Source: Planctomycetota bacterium (GTDB lineage Bacteria; Planctomycetota; Planctomycetia; Pirellulales; Pirellulaceae). From it: a stretch of 64,000 nt of DNA. Each line of letters begins with the position of its first letter. The stretch's first letter is position 1. Made by a program: the position numbers and the translations under genes. The notes under the pieces were generated by a model, which did not search any database, was not told the DNA's origin, and saw nothing but the letters and a program-made list of their open reading frames with translations. The DNA is taken from assembly GCA_016872775.1 (NCBI GenBank), contig VGZA01000007.1, positions 1 through 64,000 on the forward strand, in the 5' to 3' direction. This document shows positions 38,435 to 45,565 of this stretch, in pieces.

Positions 38435-39070
38435 ATGCGTCGTCCATTTATCTTGGTTGCGTTGATTCCGGCCTGCTTGCTCGCCATCGCCGTCGTCGAT
38501 CGTTTTTCGGCGGCCGATCCGAAACCGCATCTGGCGGGAATGCCGTTGCCCGAATACAGCGCGGATGGTGCGTTGCTGCGTCCCACAGGATTCGACCGTT
38601 GGGTGGTCGTCGGCACTTCGATCGGCTTGAGTTATTCCGATGATGCACCGCGGGATCCCGCCAACCCGGGGCTGTTTCACAATGTCTACCTGCAGCCGCA
38701 GGCGTTCGAGTATTATGTGCGCACCGGCGAGTTTCCCGAGCAGTCGGTGTTTATTGTGACCAATTGCCCGTCCCGTCCCGCGAAGGGGAACGGCGACGTC
38801 AATCGCCGCGGGTTCTTTGCCGACGCGACGCACGGGCTGGAAGTCTCCGTCAAGGACTCACAGCGATTCGAAGGTGGCTGGGGCTATTTCATGTTCCACG
38901 ACGCCGAAGCGGCACCGCGGTCCCCGGCCGAATCCAAAAAACGAGAAGCGGTCCCGGCATTGCCGCAGCGCGACTGTTTCGACTGCCACGCCGAACATGC
39001 GCGACAAGACAACGTCTTCACCCAGTTCTATTCGGTGCTGAACAGCGCCCGCGCCAACCGCGGTGAGTAA
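38435..39070 (+). CDS. P460-like c-type cytochrome
   Basis: The protein has 211 residues. ATG 38435 follows AAGGAG (38423-38428) and begins a signal peptide ('FILVALIPACLLAIAVVDRF'). A P460-type domain is suggested by 'RWVVVGTSIGLSYSDD', 'NVYLQPQAFEYYVRTGEFPE' and 'GWGYFMFHDAE'. The C-terminal heme c attachment site is 'CFDCHAEHA' (C181, C184, H185). P460 cytochromes carry a heme cross-linked to lysine or tyrosine and oxidise hydroxylamine or detoxify nitrogen oxides. That function is only suggestive here. It ends the PSCyt1 operon, and an oriented palindrome follows. Confidence 0.8.
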   Translation: MRRPFILVALIPACLLAIAVVDRFSAADPKPHLAGMPLPEYSADGALLRPTGFDRWVVVGTSIGLSYSDDAPRDPANPGLFHNVYLQPQAFEYYVRTGEFPEQSVFIVTNCPSRPAKGNGDVNRRGFFADATHGLEVSVKDSQRFEGGWGYFMFHDAEAAPRSPAESKKREAVPALPQRDCFDCHAEHARQDNVFTQFYSVLNSARANRGE

Positions 39071-39074
39071 GTCC

Positions 39075-39145
39075 GGGGTCGGGAGTCTTTGGCGCCAACA
39101 ACCTCACCATCAGAAAAGTCGTCGCCGCCAAAGACTCCCGACCCC
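39075..39145 (+). repeat. Oriented palindromic element, copy B (71 bp)
   Basis: Arms 39075-39094 and 39126-39145 pair perfectly over 20 bp (GGGGTCGGGAGTCTTTGGCG and its complement) around a 31-base loop. The loop contains CCAACA at its start and GTCGTCGC at its end, as in copy A read in reverse. It lies between the convergent P460-like and oxidoreductase genes. Confidence 0.85.
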
Positions 39146-39183
39146 TTCGCACTCCGCGTCTCACCGCGTCCTCCGCGGTAGTA

Positions 39184-40482
39184 TTACACCTTATCCGGAA
39201 TCTGGAATGCTCCGCGACCGGATCGTTTCATCAGCGCGGTGGCTTCTGCGTCGCCGGTGATCGCGAGATTCTCGGCGTCAAAGTTCAGCGTCCGGCCGAC
39301 GCGGTACGAGAGGTTGCCCAGGTGCGCGAGCAACGTGGAGCGATGTCCTTCGGCGATGTCGCATTGCGGCGTGCTGCCGGACTTGATGCAGCTCAGGAAA
39401 TTCTCGATGTGCGGAATGTCGCTGAACGCGACCTGCTTGTCGAACAGGACTTCGTTCTTGCGACCCACAACGCGCCAGCCTCGACGCCCGATCACCATGT
39501 ATCCCTCCGTGCCGTAGAACGCGACACCGTTTTCGAATCCCTCCTGCACATAGTTGGACCAGAGTCGTTGCTCGTAGACCAGAATCGCTTGCTGCTTCGG
39601 GAAGCGAAAAGTGACGATCTGGGTGTCGGGCGTCTCCTGGATGTCGCCGGCGAAATGCAGCTTGTCCGCCATCGCGTGGACCTCGGTCGGATAATCGACG
39701 CCGAGTCCCCAACGCGCGATATCCAGATCGTGGACGCCGTCATTGCCCATGTCCCCCGTGCCGTAGTCCCACATCCAGCGCCAACCGTAAGTGTAGCGAT
39801 TCGCGTTGAAGGGTCGTTCCGGCGCGGGTCCTTGCCAGATGTCCCAGTCGAGTCCCGTTGGGACGGGCGAGTCGGGGACTTCGGGCACGCGTCGGCGGAG
39901 CTGGCTGTTCCAGGCTTTCGCCATATGCAGTTTGCCGAGTTTCCCCGCGCGAAGAAGTTCCATCGCCTCGAGGTAATGCGGTACGCTGCGGCTCTGTGTA
40001 CCGACCTGAACAACCCGATTGTACTTGCGGGCGGCGGCCACCATCTGCTGGCCTTCGAATGGGTTGTGGCTGATCGGCTTTTCGACATAAACATGTTTGC
40101 CGGCCTGGCACCCCCAGATCGTTGCCAGGGCATGCCAGTGGTCAGGCGTGGCGACCACGATGGCGTCGACCGACTTGTCGTCGAGTACTCTTCGCAGGTC
40201 GGTTACGGCCTTGGGTTCCGACTTCTGCACGTCGCTGATCTGCTTTGCATAGCCGCCCAGCAGAGGCTCATTGACGTCACAGATATGAGTGACTTGCGCC
40301 TCGGGCCGTCCGGCGAAATCGGTACCGAGGCCTCGACCTCGTCCGCGCACGCCGATGACGCAGACCGAAATTCGGTCGTTGGCGGCGGCCTTGGCCGGTG
40401 TCGGCGCGACCGAAAGAGTTGCGGCGGCAACAGCGCCGGCCGCGGTATGGACAAGAGCGTCACGACGATTGACGGTCAACAT
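39184..40482 (-). CDS. TAT-exported Gfo/Idh/MocA oxidoreductase
   Basis: The protein has 432 residues. The leader 'NRRDALVHTAAGAVAAATLS' is twin-arginine type. The Rossmann domain begins 'RISVCVIGVRGRGRGLG' and continues 'VTHICDVNEPLLGGYAKQIS' and 'DAIVVATPDHWHALATI'. The family E-K-P motif is 'YVEKPISHNPFEG', and the C-terminal alpha/beta domain carries 'DYGTGDMGNDGVHDLDIARW'. The enzyme would oxidise or reduce a sugar or inositol with bound NAD(P). Exported members are expanded in planctomycetes. A good promoter lies about 45 bp upstream. It converges with the P460-like gene. Confidence 0.92.
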   Translation of the reverse strand: MLTVNRRDALVHTAAGAVAAATLSVAPTPAKAAANDRISVCVIGVRGRGRGLGTDFAGRPEAQVTHICDVNEPLLGGYAKQISDVQKSEPKAVTDLRRVLDDKSVDAIVVATPDHWHALATIWGCQAGKHVYVEKPISHNPFEGQQMVAAARKYNRVVQVGTQSRSVPHYLEAMELLRAGKLGKLHMAKAWNSQLRRRVPEVPDSPVPTGLDWDIWQGPAPERPFNANRYTYGWRWMWDYGTGDMGNDGVHDLDIARWGLGVDYPTEVHAMADKLHFAGDIQETPDTQIVTFRFPKQQAILVYEQRLWSNYVQEGFENGVAFYGTEGYMVIGRRGWRVVGRKNEVLFDKQVAFSDIPHIENFLSCIKSGSTPQCDIAEGHRSTLLAHLGNLSYRVGRTLNFDAENLAITGDAEATALMKRSGRGAFQIPDKV

Positions 40483-40527
40483 GGCAAAGTCTCCACAGGG
40501 AACCCTTAGAACTCTTTAAGGGAGGCC

Positions 40528-40556
40528 AGCCTATCACACACTCTGCCAAGTGTCAA
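40528..40556 (-). promoter_or_regulatory. Candidate sigma-70 promoter of the oxidoreductase gene
   Basis: On the minus strand, a perfect TTGACA (40551-40556) stands 17 bases before TAGGCT (40528-40533). The -10 is weak (three of six), but spacing and -35 are ideal. Transcription would start near 40520, some 38 bases before ATG 40482. CCCTTA and TAAGGG between them could form a small leader hairpin. Confidence 0.5.
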
Positions 40557-41189
40557 AATCGTGCCAATTGCACGTAGCGGGTCGTTTCCGGGCGACCGAA
40601 TCCGTGGCGGTTACAGCGGCCCCTACGAGGGTCTGCCACGGTCGGTCAACCTGGATCTGGCTCGCACTTCGCTACTAAATACCCGGGCGAGGCCCGAACC
40701 TTGCGCGCATCGAGAATTATCTCGGCAAATATCCGGCCGGGTTGGCATGCGAACCAGCTTGCCGCCTAATATGCGTGTGGTTTTTCACGAATCCAATTAC
40801 ACTCGAAACAATCGCGAGCTTTCTACAGCGGCAGCGCGCGGTCCTCCAATGGCGTCGTCACGCGCCAAGTGGCGGGGCAGTCTGGCTGCCCTCCAGACGT
40901 CGGCGTCGATTCGATGTTCGGGACAGGAATAGGCTGTCGCAGTGGCTGACATCGGTTGCTCCCCTGGAAGAGTTTGAGTTCTTGCTGCCTAGTTCGCCGC
41001 GAATCGGAAGATCTCGGAAAGTGCACGCGACTTTTTTGGGGCAGGGCAGGGGGATGTTCATTTCAACCGGCATACCGCAGAATGGTCAGCGAGCATGCTT
41101 CAGGCGAGAACTCAGGGGATGCATGCGGCCGCTGCCGATCGGCCGCACCGGTGGGTCGAGTGAACCGATTGCGAAGAGGAGTGACGGCT
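40557..41189. other. 633-bp stretch without a convincing gene
   Basis: Several short frames cross this stretch on both strands (the longest about 165 codons, plus strand, from 40742), but none shows a recognisable motif, leader or ribosome-binding site. No tRNA-like clover sequence, long hairpin or tandem repeat was seen. It may hold decayed coding sequence or an unrecognised RNA. Confidence 0.5.
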
Positions 41190-41702
41190 TTGGCGAGTGG
41201 CAATCCCGAATCGAATCCGTTTGCCGATCCCAGGTTTTCCTCAGCCGCTAATCCGTACCAGACCCCAGCCTTCGGTCCAAGCGGTCGGCAGCAGCTTGTG
41301 GCAATGGTTGCGACCAAGGTTCGTGCGCCGGCCATCGCTCTGATCGCCGTCTCGTTGCTGGGGCTCGCGGCCTCCTCTTTCAATGCAATTTACGCCGTTA
41401 CCGTCCAACCGCCTCAACTTGATCCGAACGCTCCGGAGTTTGTCAAAGCGATGCAACAGGGATCGGTCGGGACGGTGGCTGCGGTCGTGCAGGGGCTGAT
41501 GATCCTGTTGAACCTGGTGATTCTGGTCGGAGGAATTCAGATCTTTCGCTTTCAGTCGCGAGTATTCGGCATTGTCGCATCGATCCTGGCGATGCTGAAC
41601 ATCGGTACTTTCTGTTGTCTGCTGGGGTTACCGGTCGGAGTCTGGAGTTTAGTGATCCTGTTCCAGGGTGATGTGGCCCGGGCTTTTGATGCCGTCGATT
41701 GA
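41190..41702 (+). CDS. Hypothetical small membrane protein
   Basis: The protein has 170 residues from TTG 41190, chosen because AGGAG (41177-41181) stands eight bases upstream and the following residues begin a sensible protein ('ASGNPESNPFADP'). A Pro/Asn-rich soluble N-terminus of about 45 residues precedes hydrophobic segments at about 48-70, 92-115, 120-135 and 140-160 ('VQGLMILLNLVILVGGIQIF' and 'LGLPVGVWSLVILFQ'). Planctomycete proteins with this Asn/Pro head and four-helix tail are common, but I know no function. The next gene begins 6 bp after the stop. Confidence 0.7.
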   Translation: MASGNPESNPFADPRFSSAANPYQTPAFGPSGRQQLVAMVATKVRAPAIALIAVSLLGLAASSFNAIYAVTVQPPQLDPNAPEFVKAMQQGSVGTVAAVVQGLMILLNLVILVGGIQIFRFQSRVFGIVASILAMLNIGTFCCLLGLPVGVWSLVILFQGDVARAFDAVD

Positions 41703-41707
41703 TCCTT

Positions 41708-42640
41708 ATGGCGCTATTTTATTACGATCCGCAGGTATTGAAGCATGACACGGGCAATCACCCCGAGCGTGCGGAACGCATTATCCTGGCCGCACGACGG
41801 GCGACCGCACTCGCATCGGAAAAGCAGTGCCAGCGACCGGCCTGGAAACCGATCGGGCTGGACGATCTCCGATTGGTCCATCGTGCGGAGTATATCGACG
41901 CGGTGCGCGAAGCGTGCCGCCAGCCGGGCGCGCAGCTTGACCCGGATACCGTCGTCTGCCCCGAGTCGTTCGAGGTTGGCCGGATTGCGGCCGGCGCTGT
42001 CGTTGATGCCGTCGCGCGGCTTGCCAAGGGGGAGCAGCGGCGGGCTTTTTGTCTGATTCGGCCGCCCGGACACCATGCGCTGGTCGAACGGGCAATGGGG
42101 TTCTGTCTGTTCAACAACGTGGCGGTCGCTGCGCGCGTCGCGATCGAACGGTTCCAGCTGAACCGGGTGCTGATCGTGGACTGGGATGTGCACCACGGCA
42201 ATGGAACGCAGGATATCTTCTGGAACGAACCGCGCGTCGGTTTTTTCTCCATCCATCGGCACCCTTTTTATCCCGGCACGGGACTGGAAGACGAGACGGG
42301 AGGCGACCGGGCCAAAGGCACCAAGAAGAATGTACCGGTCGCTTTCGGCACTCGCCGCGAGGACTACCAGCGGATGTTCCGGCACGCGCTCGACCAGATC
42401 GCCGAGCGCATACGTCCGGAGCTGGTCATCGTCTCGGCAGGTTTTGACGCCCATCGGCTCGACCCAATCGGCTCGCTGGAACTCGAGGCGGACGATTTTG
42501 GACCACTGACCCAGCAGGTGCTGGAGGTCGCTCGAACGCACGCACAAGGACGCATTCTCAGTGTAATGGAAGGGGGATACCATCCCGAAGCGGTCGCCGA
42601 TTGTATCGACGTGCACCTGAAGGAATTCTGGAACGATTAG
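41708..42640 (+). CDS. Histone deacetylase family (class II-like) amidohydrolase
   Basis: The protein has 310 residues. The zinc site is complete: D160 and H162 in 'LIVDWDVHHGNGTQ' and D247 in 'SAGFDAHRLD'. The catalytic histidine pair H122-H123 is in 'RPPGHHALVERAMGF'. Near the end are 'EGGYHPEAVADCI' and the usual glycine-rich substrate loop. Bacterial members deacetylate acetylpolyamines, acetylated enzymes such as acetyl-CoA synthetase, or other small amides; they are not tied to histones. The start at ATG 41708 is preferred over TTG 41699. The gene lies 6 bp after the membrane protein and 57 bp before the aldo/keto reductase. Confidence 0.93.
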   Translation: MALFYYDPQVLKHDTGNHPERAERIILAARRATALASEKQCQRPAWKPIGLDDLRLVHRAEYIDAVREACRQPGAQLDPDTVVCPESFEVGRIAAGAVVDAVARLAKGEQRRAFCLIRPPGHHALVERAMGFCLFNNVAVAARVAIERFQLNRVLIVDWDVHHGNGTQDIFWNEPRVGFFSIHRHPFYPGTGLEDETGGDRAKGTKKNVPVAFGTRREDYQRMFRHALDQIAERIRPELVIVSAGFDAHRLDPIGSLELEADDFGPLTQQVLEVARTHAQGRILSVMEGGYHPEAVADCIDVHLKEFWND

Positions 42641-42696
42641 GCGATTATGGCATCGCGGCAAGGTGCCGCCGGTGCGAAACGGGAGGAACGCAGACT

Positions 42697-43560
42697 TTGG
42701 ATACTCAAATTGCGGGAGGCTGTGACGGGCGCTACGAGGGGCCTGAATTGCCGCTGTTCCTCTACGGCACGGCCTGGAAGGAGGAACGAACTCGCGCGGC
42801 GACACTGCAGGCGCTGGCGGTTGGATTCCGGGGGATCGATACAGCCAATCAGCGACGTCATTACCATGAGGCGGAGGTCGGGGCCGCGATCGGAGAAGCG
42901 ATTCAAGCCGGCCGGCTGCGTCGTTCCGACTTGTTCCTGCAGACGAAGTTCACCTTCCGAGCCGGGCAGGACCATCGCTTGCCGTACGACCCCGCGGTCC
43001 CTATAGCGGACCAGGTGCGGCAGTCGTTCGGCAGTTCACTCCAGCACCTTGGCGTCACGACTCTGGACTCGTATGTTCTGCACGGCCCGAGCCAACGCTT
43101 CGGACTGGGCGCCAGCGACTGGGAGGCATGGCATGCCATGGAACGGCTCCATGGGGAAGGACGGGTCGGGCAACTGGGCGTCAGCAATGTGACGTTCGAT
43201 CAGCTTCGTCAATTGTCGACTTCGGCGAAAATCCAACCTCGCTTTGTCCAGAATCGTTGCTTTGCCGTGCAGCGCTGGGACGCCGACGTCCGGCGTTTGT
43301 GTAAGGAACGAGGGATCATCTACCAGGGTTTTTCGCTGCTGACGGCGAATCAGGAGTATTTGTCGTCGGCGCCGATCGCGAGCCTGGCCAGCAAATACCA
43401 GCGTACGCCGGCGCAAATCTTTTTTCGATTCGCGCTCGACGCCGGCATCTGGCCGCTGACCGGATCGACCAGCCGTGAGCATCTGCGCGAGGACCTGTCG
43501 ATCGCCGACTTTCGCTTGTCCGAGTCGGAGTTCGAACTGGTCGAACGGATCGCGGTCTAG
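42697..43560 (+). CDS. Aldo/keto reductase
   Basis: The protein is about 287 residues from TTG 42697, chosen because GGGAGG stands about 11 bases upstream and similarity starts soon after. Catalytic elements of the AKR barrel are visible: 'GIDTANQRRHYHE' (Asp and Tyr), 'LFLQTKF' (Lys) and 'SYVLHGP' (His). 'GRVGQLGVSNVTFDQLRQ' and 'WPLTGSTSREHLREDL' are the usual cofactor-binding parts. It uses NADPH to reduce an aldehyde or ketone; the substrate is unknown. The frame extends upstream to 42601 inside the deacetylase gene, but that part is not AKR-like. Confidence 0.88.
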   Translation: MDTQIAGGCDGRYEGPELPLFLYGTAWKEERTRAATLQALAVGFRGIDTANQRRHYHEAEVGAAIGEAIQAGRLRRSDLFLQTKFTFRAGQDHRLPYDPAVPIADQVRQSFGSSLQHLGVTTLDSYVLHGPSQRFGLGASDWEAWHAMERLHGEGRVGQLGVSNVTFDQLRQLSTSAKIQPRFVQNRCFAVQRWDADVRRLCKERGIIYQGFSLLTANQEYLSSAPIASLASKYQRTPAQIFFRFALDAGIWPLTGSTSREHLREDLSIADFRLSESEFELVERIAV

Positions 43561-43568
43561 CAACTGTC

Positions 43569-43850
43569 CTCCCTTCTCCACCGGTATTTCTTGCTAGTAA
43601 CCCATGCTCCCCTCTCCCTGTACTCTGGAAGAGGGGCCGGGGGTGAGGGAATGGAACGGGCATGCGCTACGCTACCGGCTCTTGTGCGGAACGTCGACGA
43701 GTCCCCGGGAACGTCGTCGGTATGTGGACGTTCGCGAAAGTGCGCGGCTCCACTAGGTTGTCGCGAAAAGACCGGTAGCATTGCACCACGTCTTTCCTGG
43801 CCCCCTCATCCCCGGCCCTTCTCCCCCGGAAATACCGGTGGAGAAGGGAG
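43569..43850. repeat. CTCCC/GAGGG repeat cluster flanked by a perfect 22-bp inverted repeat
   Basis: The 22-mer beginning CTCCCTTCTCCACCGG at 43569-43590 recurs in inverse orientation at 43829-43850. Two further relatives lie between: CTCCCCTCTCCC..AAGAGGGGCCGGGGGTGAGGG at 43608-43650 and, on the minus strand, the extension of the second copy to about 43799 (GGGGGAGAAGGGCCGGGGATGAGGG). Three units of one GC-skewed family thus fill much of the 425-bp gap between the aldo/keto reductase and DUF1501 no. 3. No coding frame is plausible here. Confidence 0.75.
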
Positions 43851-43935
43851 AACTGTAGTTTGCAGTCGGTTGAATCCGCCCTGGGGCATAGGTTACGAGC
43901 GTCTGCCGCAAGCTATGGCAATCCGCGATTCGTGG

Positions 43936-43941
43936 TATACT
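43936..43941 (+). promoter_or_regulatory. Candidate -10 element (TATACT) for DUF1501 no. 3
   Basis: TATACT lies 45 bases before ATG 43986. The context GGTATACTTG resembles GGTTATACTTG before the PSCyt1 gene. No matching -35 is visible at 16-18 bases. Confidence 0.3.
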
Positions 43942-43985
43942 TGCGGCAGCGAGCGACTGAAGGCATCCTGCGAGGACATCGCACC

Positions 43986-45482
43986 ATGATCCAACTTCTC
44001 GGCAATCGCAAACAGCTGTGCGATGGCATGACGCGCCGGGATCTCTTGCAGGTGGGTGGCATCGGGATGTGGGGATTGTCGCTCGGGACGGCTTCGCGCG
44101 CCGATGCCGCGACCTCCCCGTCGATCGCGCAGTTCGGAAAGGCAAAACGCTGTATATTGCTCTACCTGTTTGGAGCCGCGCCGCAGCACGAGACGTTCGA
44201 TCCGAAACCAGACGCGGCGGCGGAGATTCAGGGCGAGATGAAAGCGATCGCCACGTCGCTGCCGGGGGTCCAGTTCGGCGAAGGACTGCCGCAAACCGCG
44301 GCGGTTGCCGATCGGCTGGCGATCGTCCGTTCGATGACCCACCCCTACCCGTTGCACGGCGTCGCGTACGCGCTGAGCGGCCTGCCGGTGTACACCACCG
44401 ATCTGGAGACGCGGCCGCACGATGCGCAGCATTGGCCCTACATCGGTTCGATGGCGGACTACTGCTGGACGCGGCAGGCGGGTCGCAAGTCGGACGAGGT
44501 GCTGCAGCATGTCGGCCTGCCCTGGGTGCTCAATTCGCAAGTCGACGATCTGGGATTGATCGCCGGGCCCTACGCGACATTCCTTGGCCCGCGTTTCGAC
44601 CCGGTCTGGACCCAGTTTCAGGGTGCGGGGGAGCGCGTGGCCCCTAAGTGTCGCCACGAGCAGCCGAAGGAATACAAGGATCCGTATGCTACCTGCGCGC
44701 GCGATTCCCGTTTTGAGTTCCGCGGTTCGGGAGCGAGGTCCGCGGAACTATCGGATGCTCGATTCGGGCTGCAGCGAGGCCTGCTGCGACAGTTTGACTC
44801 GGCGCTGCGTGACATGGAGCGATCGGTCGCGGTGCGCAATCTCGACACACAAAAGGAACTCGCGGCGAATATCCTCTCCAGCCCGTCGCTGCGCGATGCT
44901 CTGGATATTCAGCGCGAAGCGCTTTCATTGCGCGAACGGTACGGCTATACGCTGTTCGGCCAATCGTGCCTCGCCGCGCGGCGGCTGATCGAGGCCGGCA
45001 GTCGATTTGTCACCGTTTTCTGGGATGCTTACGGAACCTATTTCAGCGGCGGCTGGGACACGCACCAGAACCATTATCCTCGGTTGCGCGAATACCTGCT
45101 GCCCGGATTTGATCCCGCCTTCGCGACGCTGATCCTGGACCTCGAACAGCGCGGCCTCTTGGACGATACGCTGGTCATCTGCACGACCGAACATGGCCGC
45201 ACACCCCAGATCGACTCGAAGCCGGCGGGGGCCGCTCGCCATCACTGGTCCCGCGCCTATAGTACCGTACTGGCGGGTGGCGGTGCCGCGCGTGGCGCCG
45301 TGATCGGACGCACCGACCGGCAGGGAGGCGATGTCGTGGATAGTCCGATTTCGCCGAAGGACATTCAGGCGACCGCATTGGCATTGCTTGGCATCTCTCC
45401 CGACGAGGAGGTACTCGACCGCCAGAAGCGACCGCATCGCGTCGCCGGGGATGGTCAGTTACGCGTGGAACTGCTGGGGTAG
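43986..45482 (+). CDS. DUF1501 protein no. 3, twin-arginine leader
   Basis: The protein has 498 residues. The leader 'MTRRDLLQVGGIGMWGLSLG' follows an initial 14 residues and is twin-arginine type. The body has DUF1501 landmarks 'CILLYLFGAAPQHETFDPKP', 'RLAIVRSMTHPYPLHGVAYA', 'CLAARRLIEAGSRFVTVFWD', 'TLVICTTEHGRTPQIDSKP' and 'RHHWSRAYSTVLAGGGAARG'. Sequence details such as 'TYFSGGWDTHQNHYPRLREY' place it nearer to no. 1 than to no. 2. It stands alone between a repeat cluster and putA, without a PSCyt1 partner. Confidence 0.9.
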   Translation: MIQLLGNRKQLCDGMTRRDLLQVGGIGMWGLSLGTASRADAATSPSIAQFGKAKRCILLYLFGAAPQHETFDPKPDAAAEIQGEMKAIATSLPGVQFGEGLPQTAAVADRLAIVRSMTHPYPLHGVAYALSGLPVYTTDLETRPHDAQHWPYIGSMADYCWTRQAGRKSDEVLQHVGLPWVLNSQVDDLGLIAGPYATFLGPRFDPVWTQFQGAGERVAPKCRHEQPKEYKDPYATCARDSRFEFRGSGARSAELSDARFGLQRGLLRQFDSALRDMERSVAVRNLDTQKELAANILSSPSLRDALDIQREALSLRERYGYTLFGQSCLAARRLIEAGSRFVTVFWDAYGTYFSGGWDTHQNHYPRLREYLLPGFDPAFATLILDLEQRGLLDDTLVICTTEHGRTPQIDSKPAGAARHHWSRAYSTVLAGGGAARGAVIGRTDRQGGDVVDSPISPKDIQATALALLGISPDEEVLDRQKRPHRVAGDGQLRVELLG

Positions 45483-45565
45483 ACTCGACCCAAGTCCCGG
45501 CAGTCGAAGAGGGTCCGTGCCCGTTCGCGGCGCGTCATGCACCAGGAAACTCGAAACCGACTTCC

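Noticed and set aside
40742-41251. 169-codon plus-strand frame in the gap before the membrane protein gene
   Set aside because: No leader, ribosome-binding site or known motif. It overlaps the better-supported TTG-started membrane protein gene in another frame.
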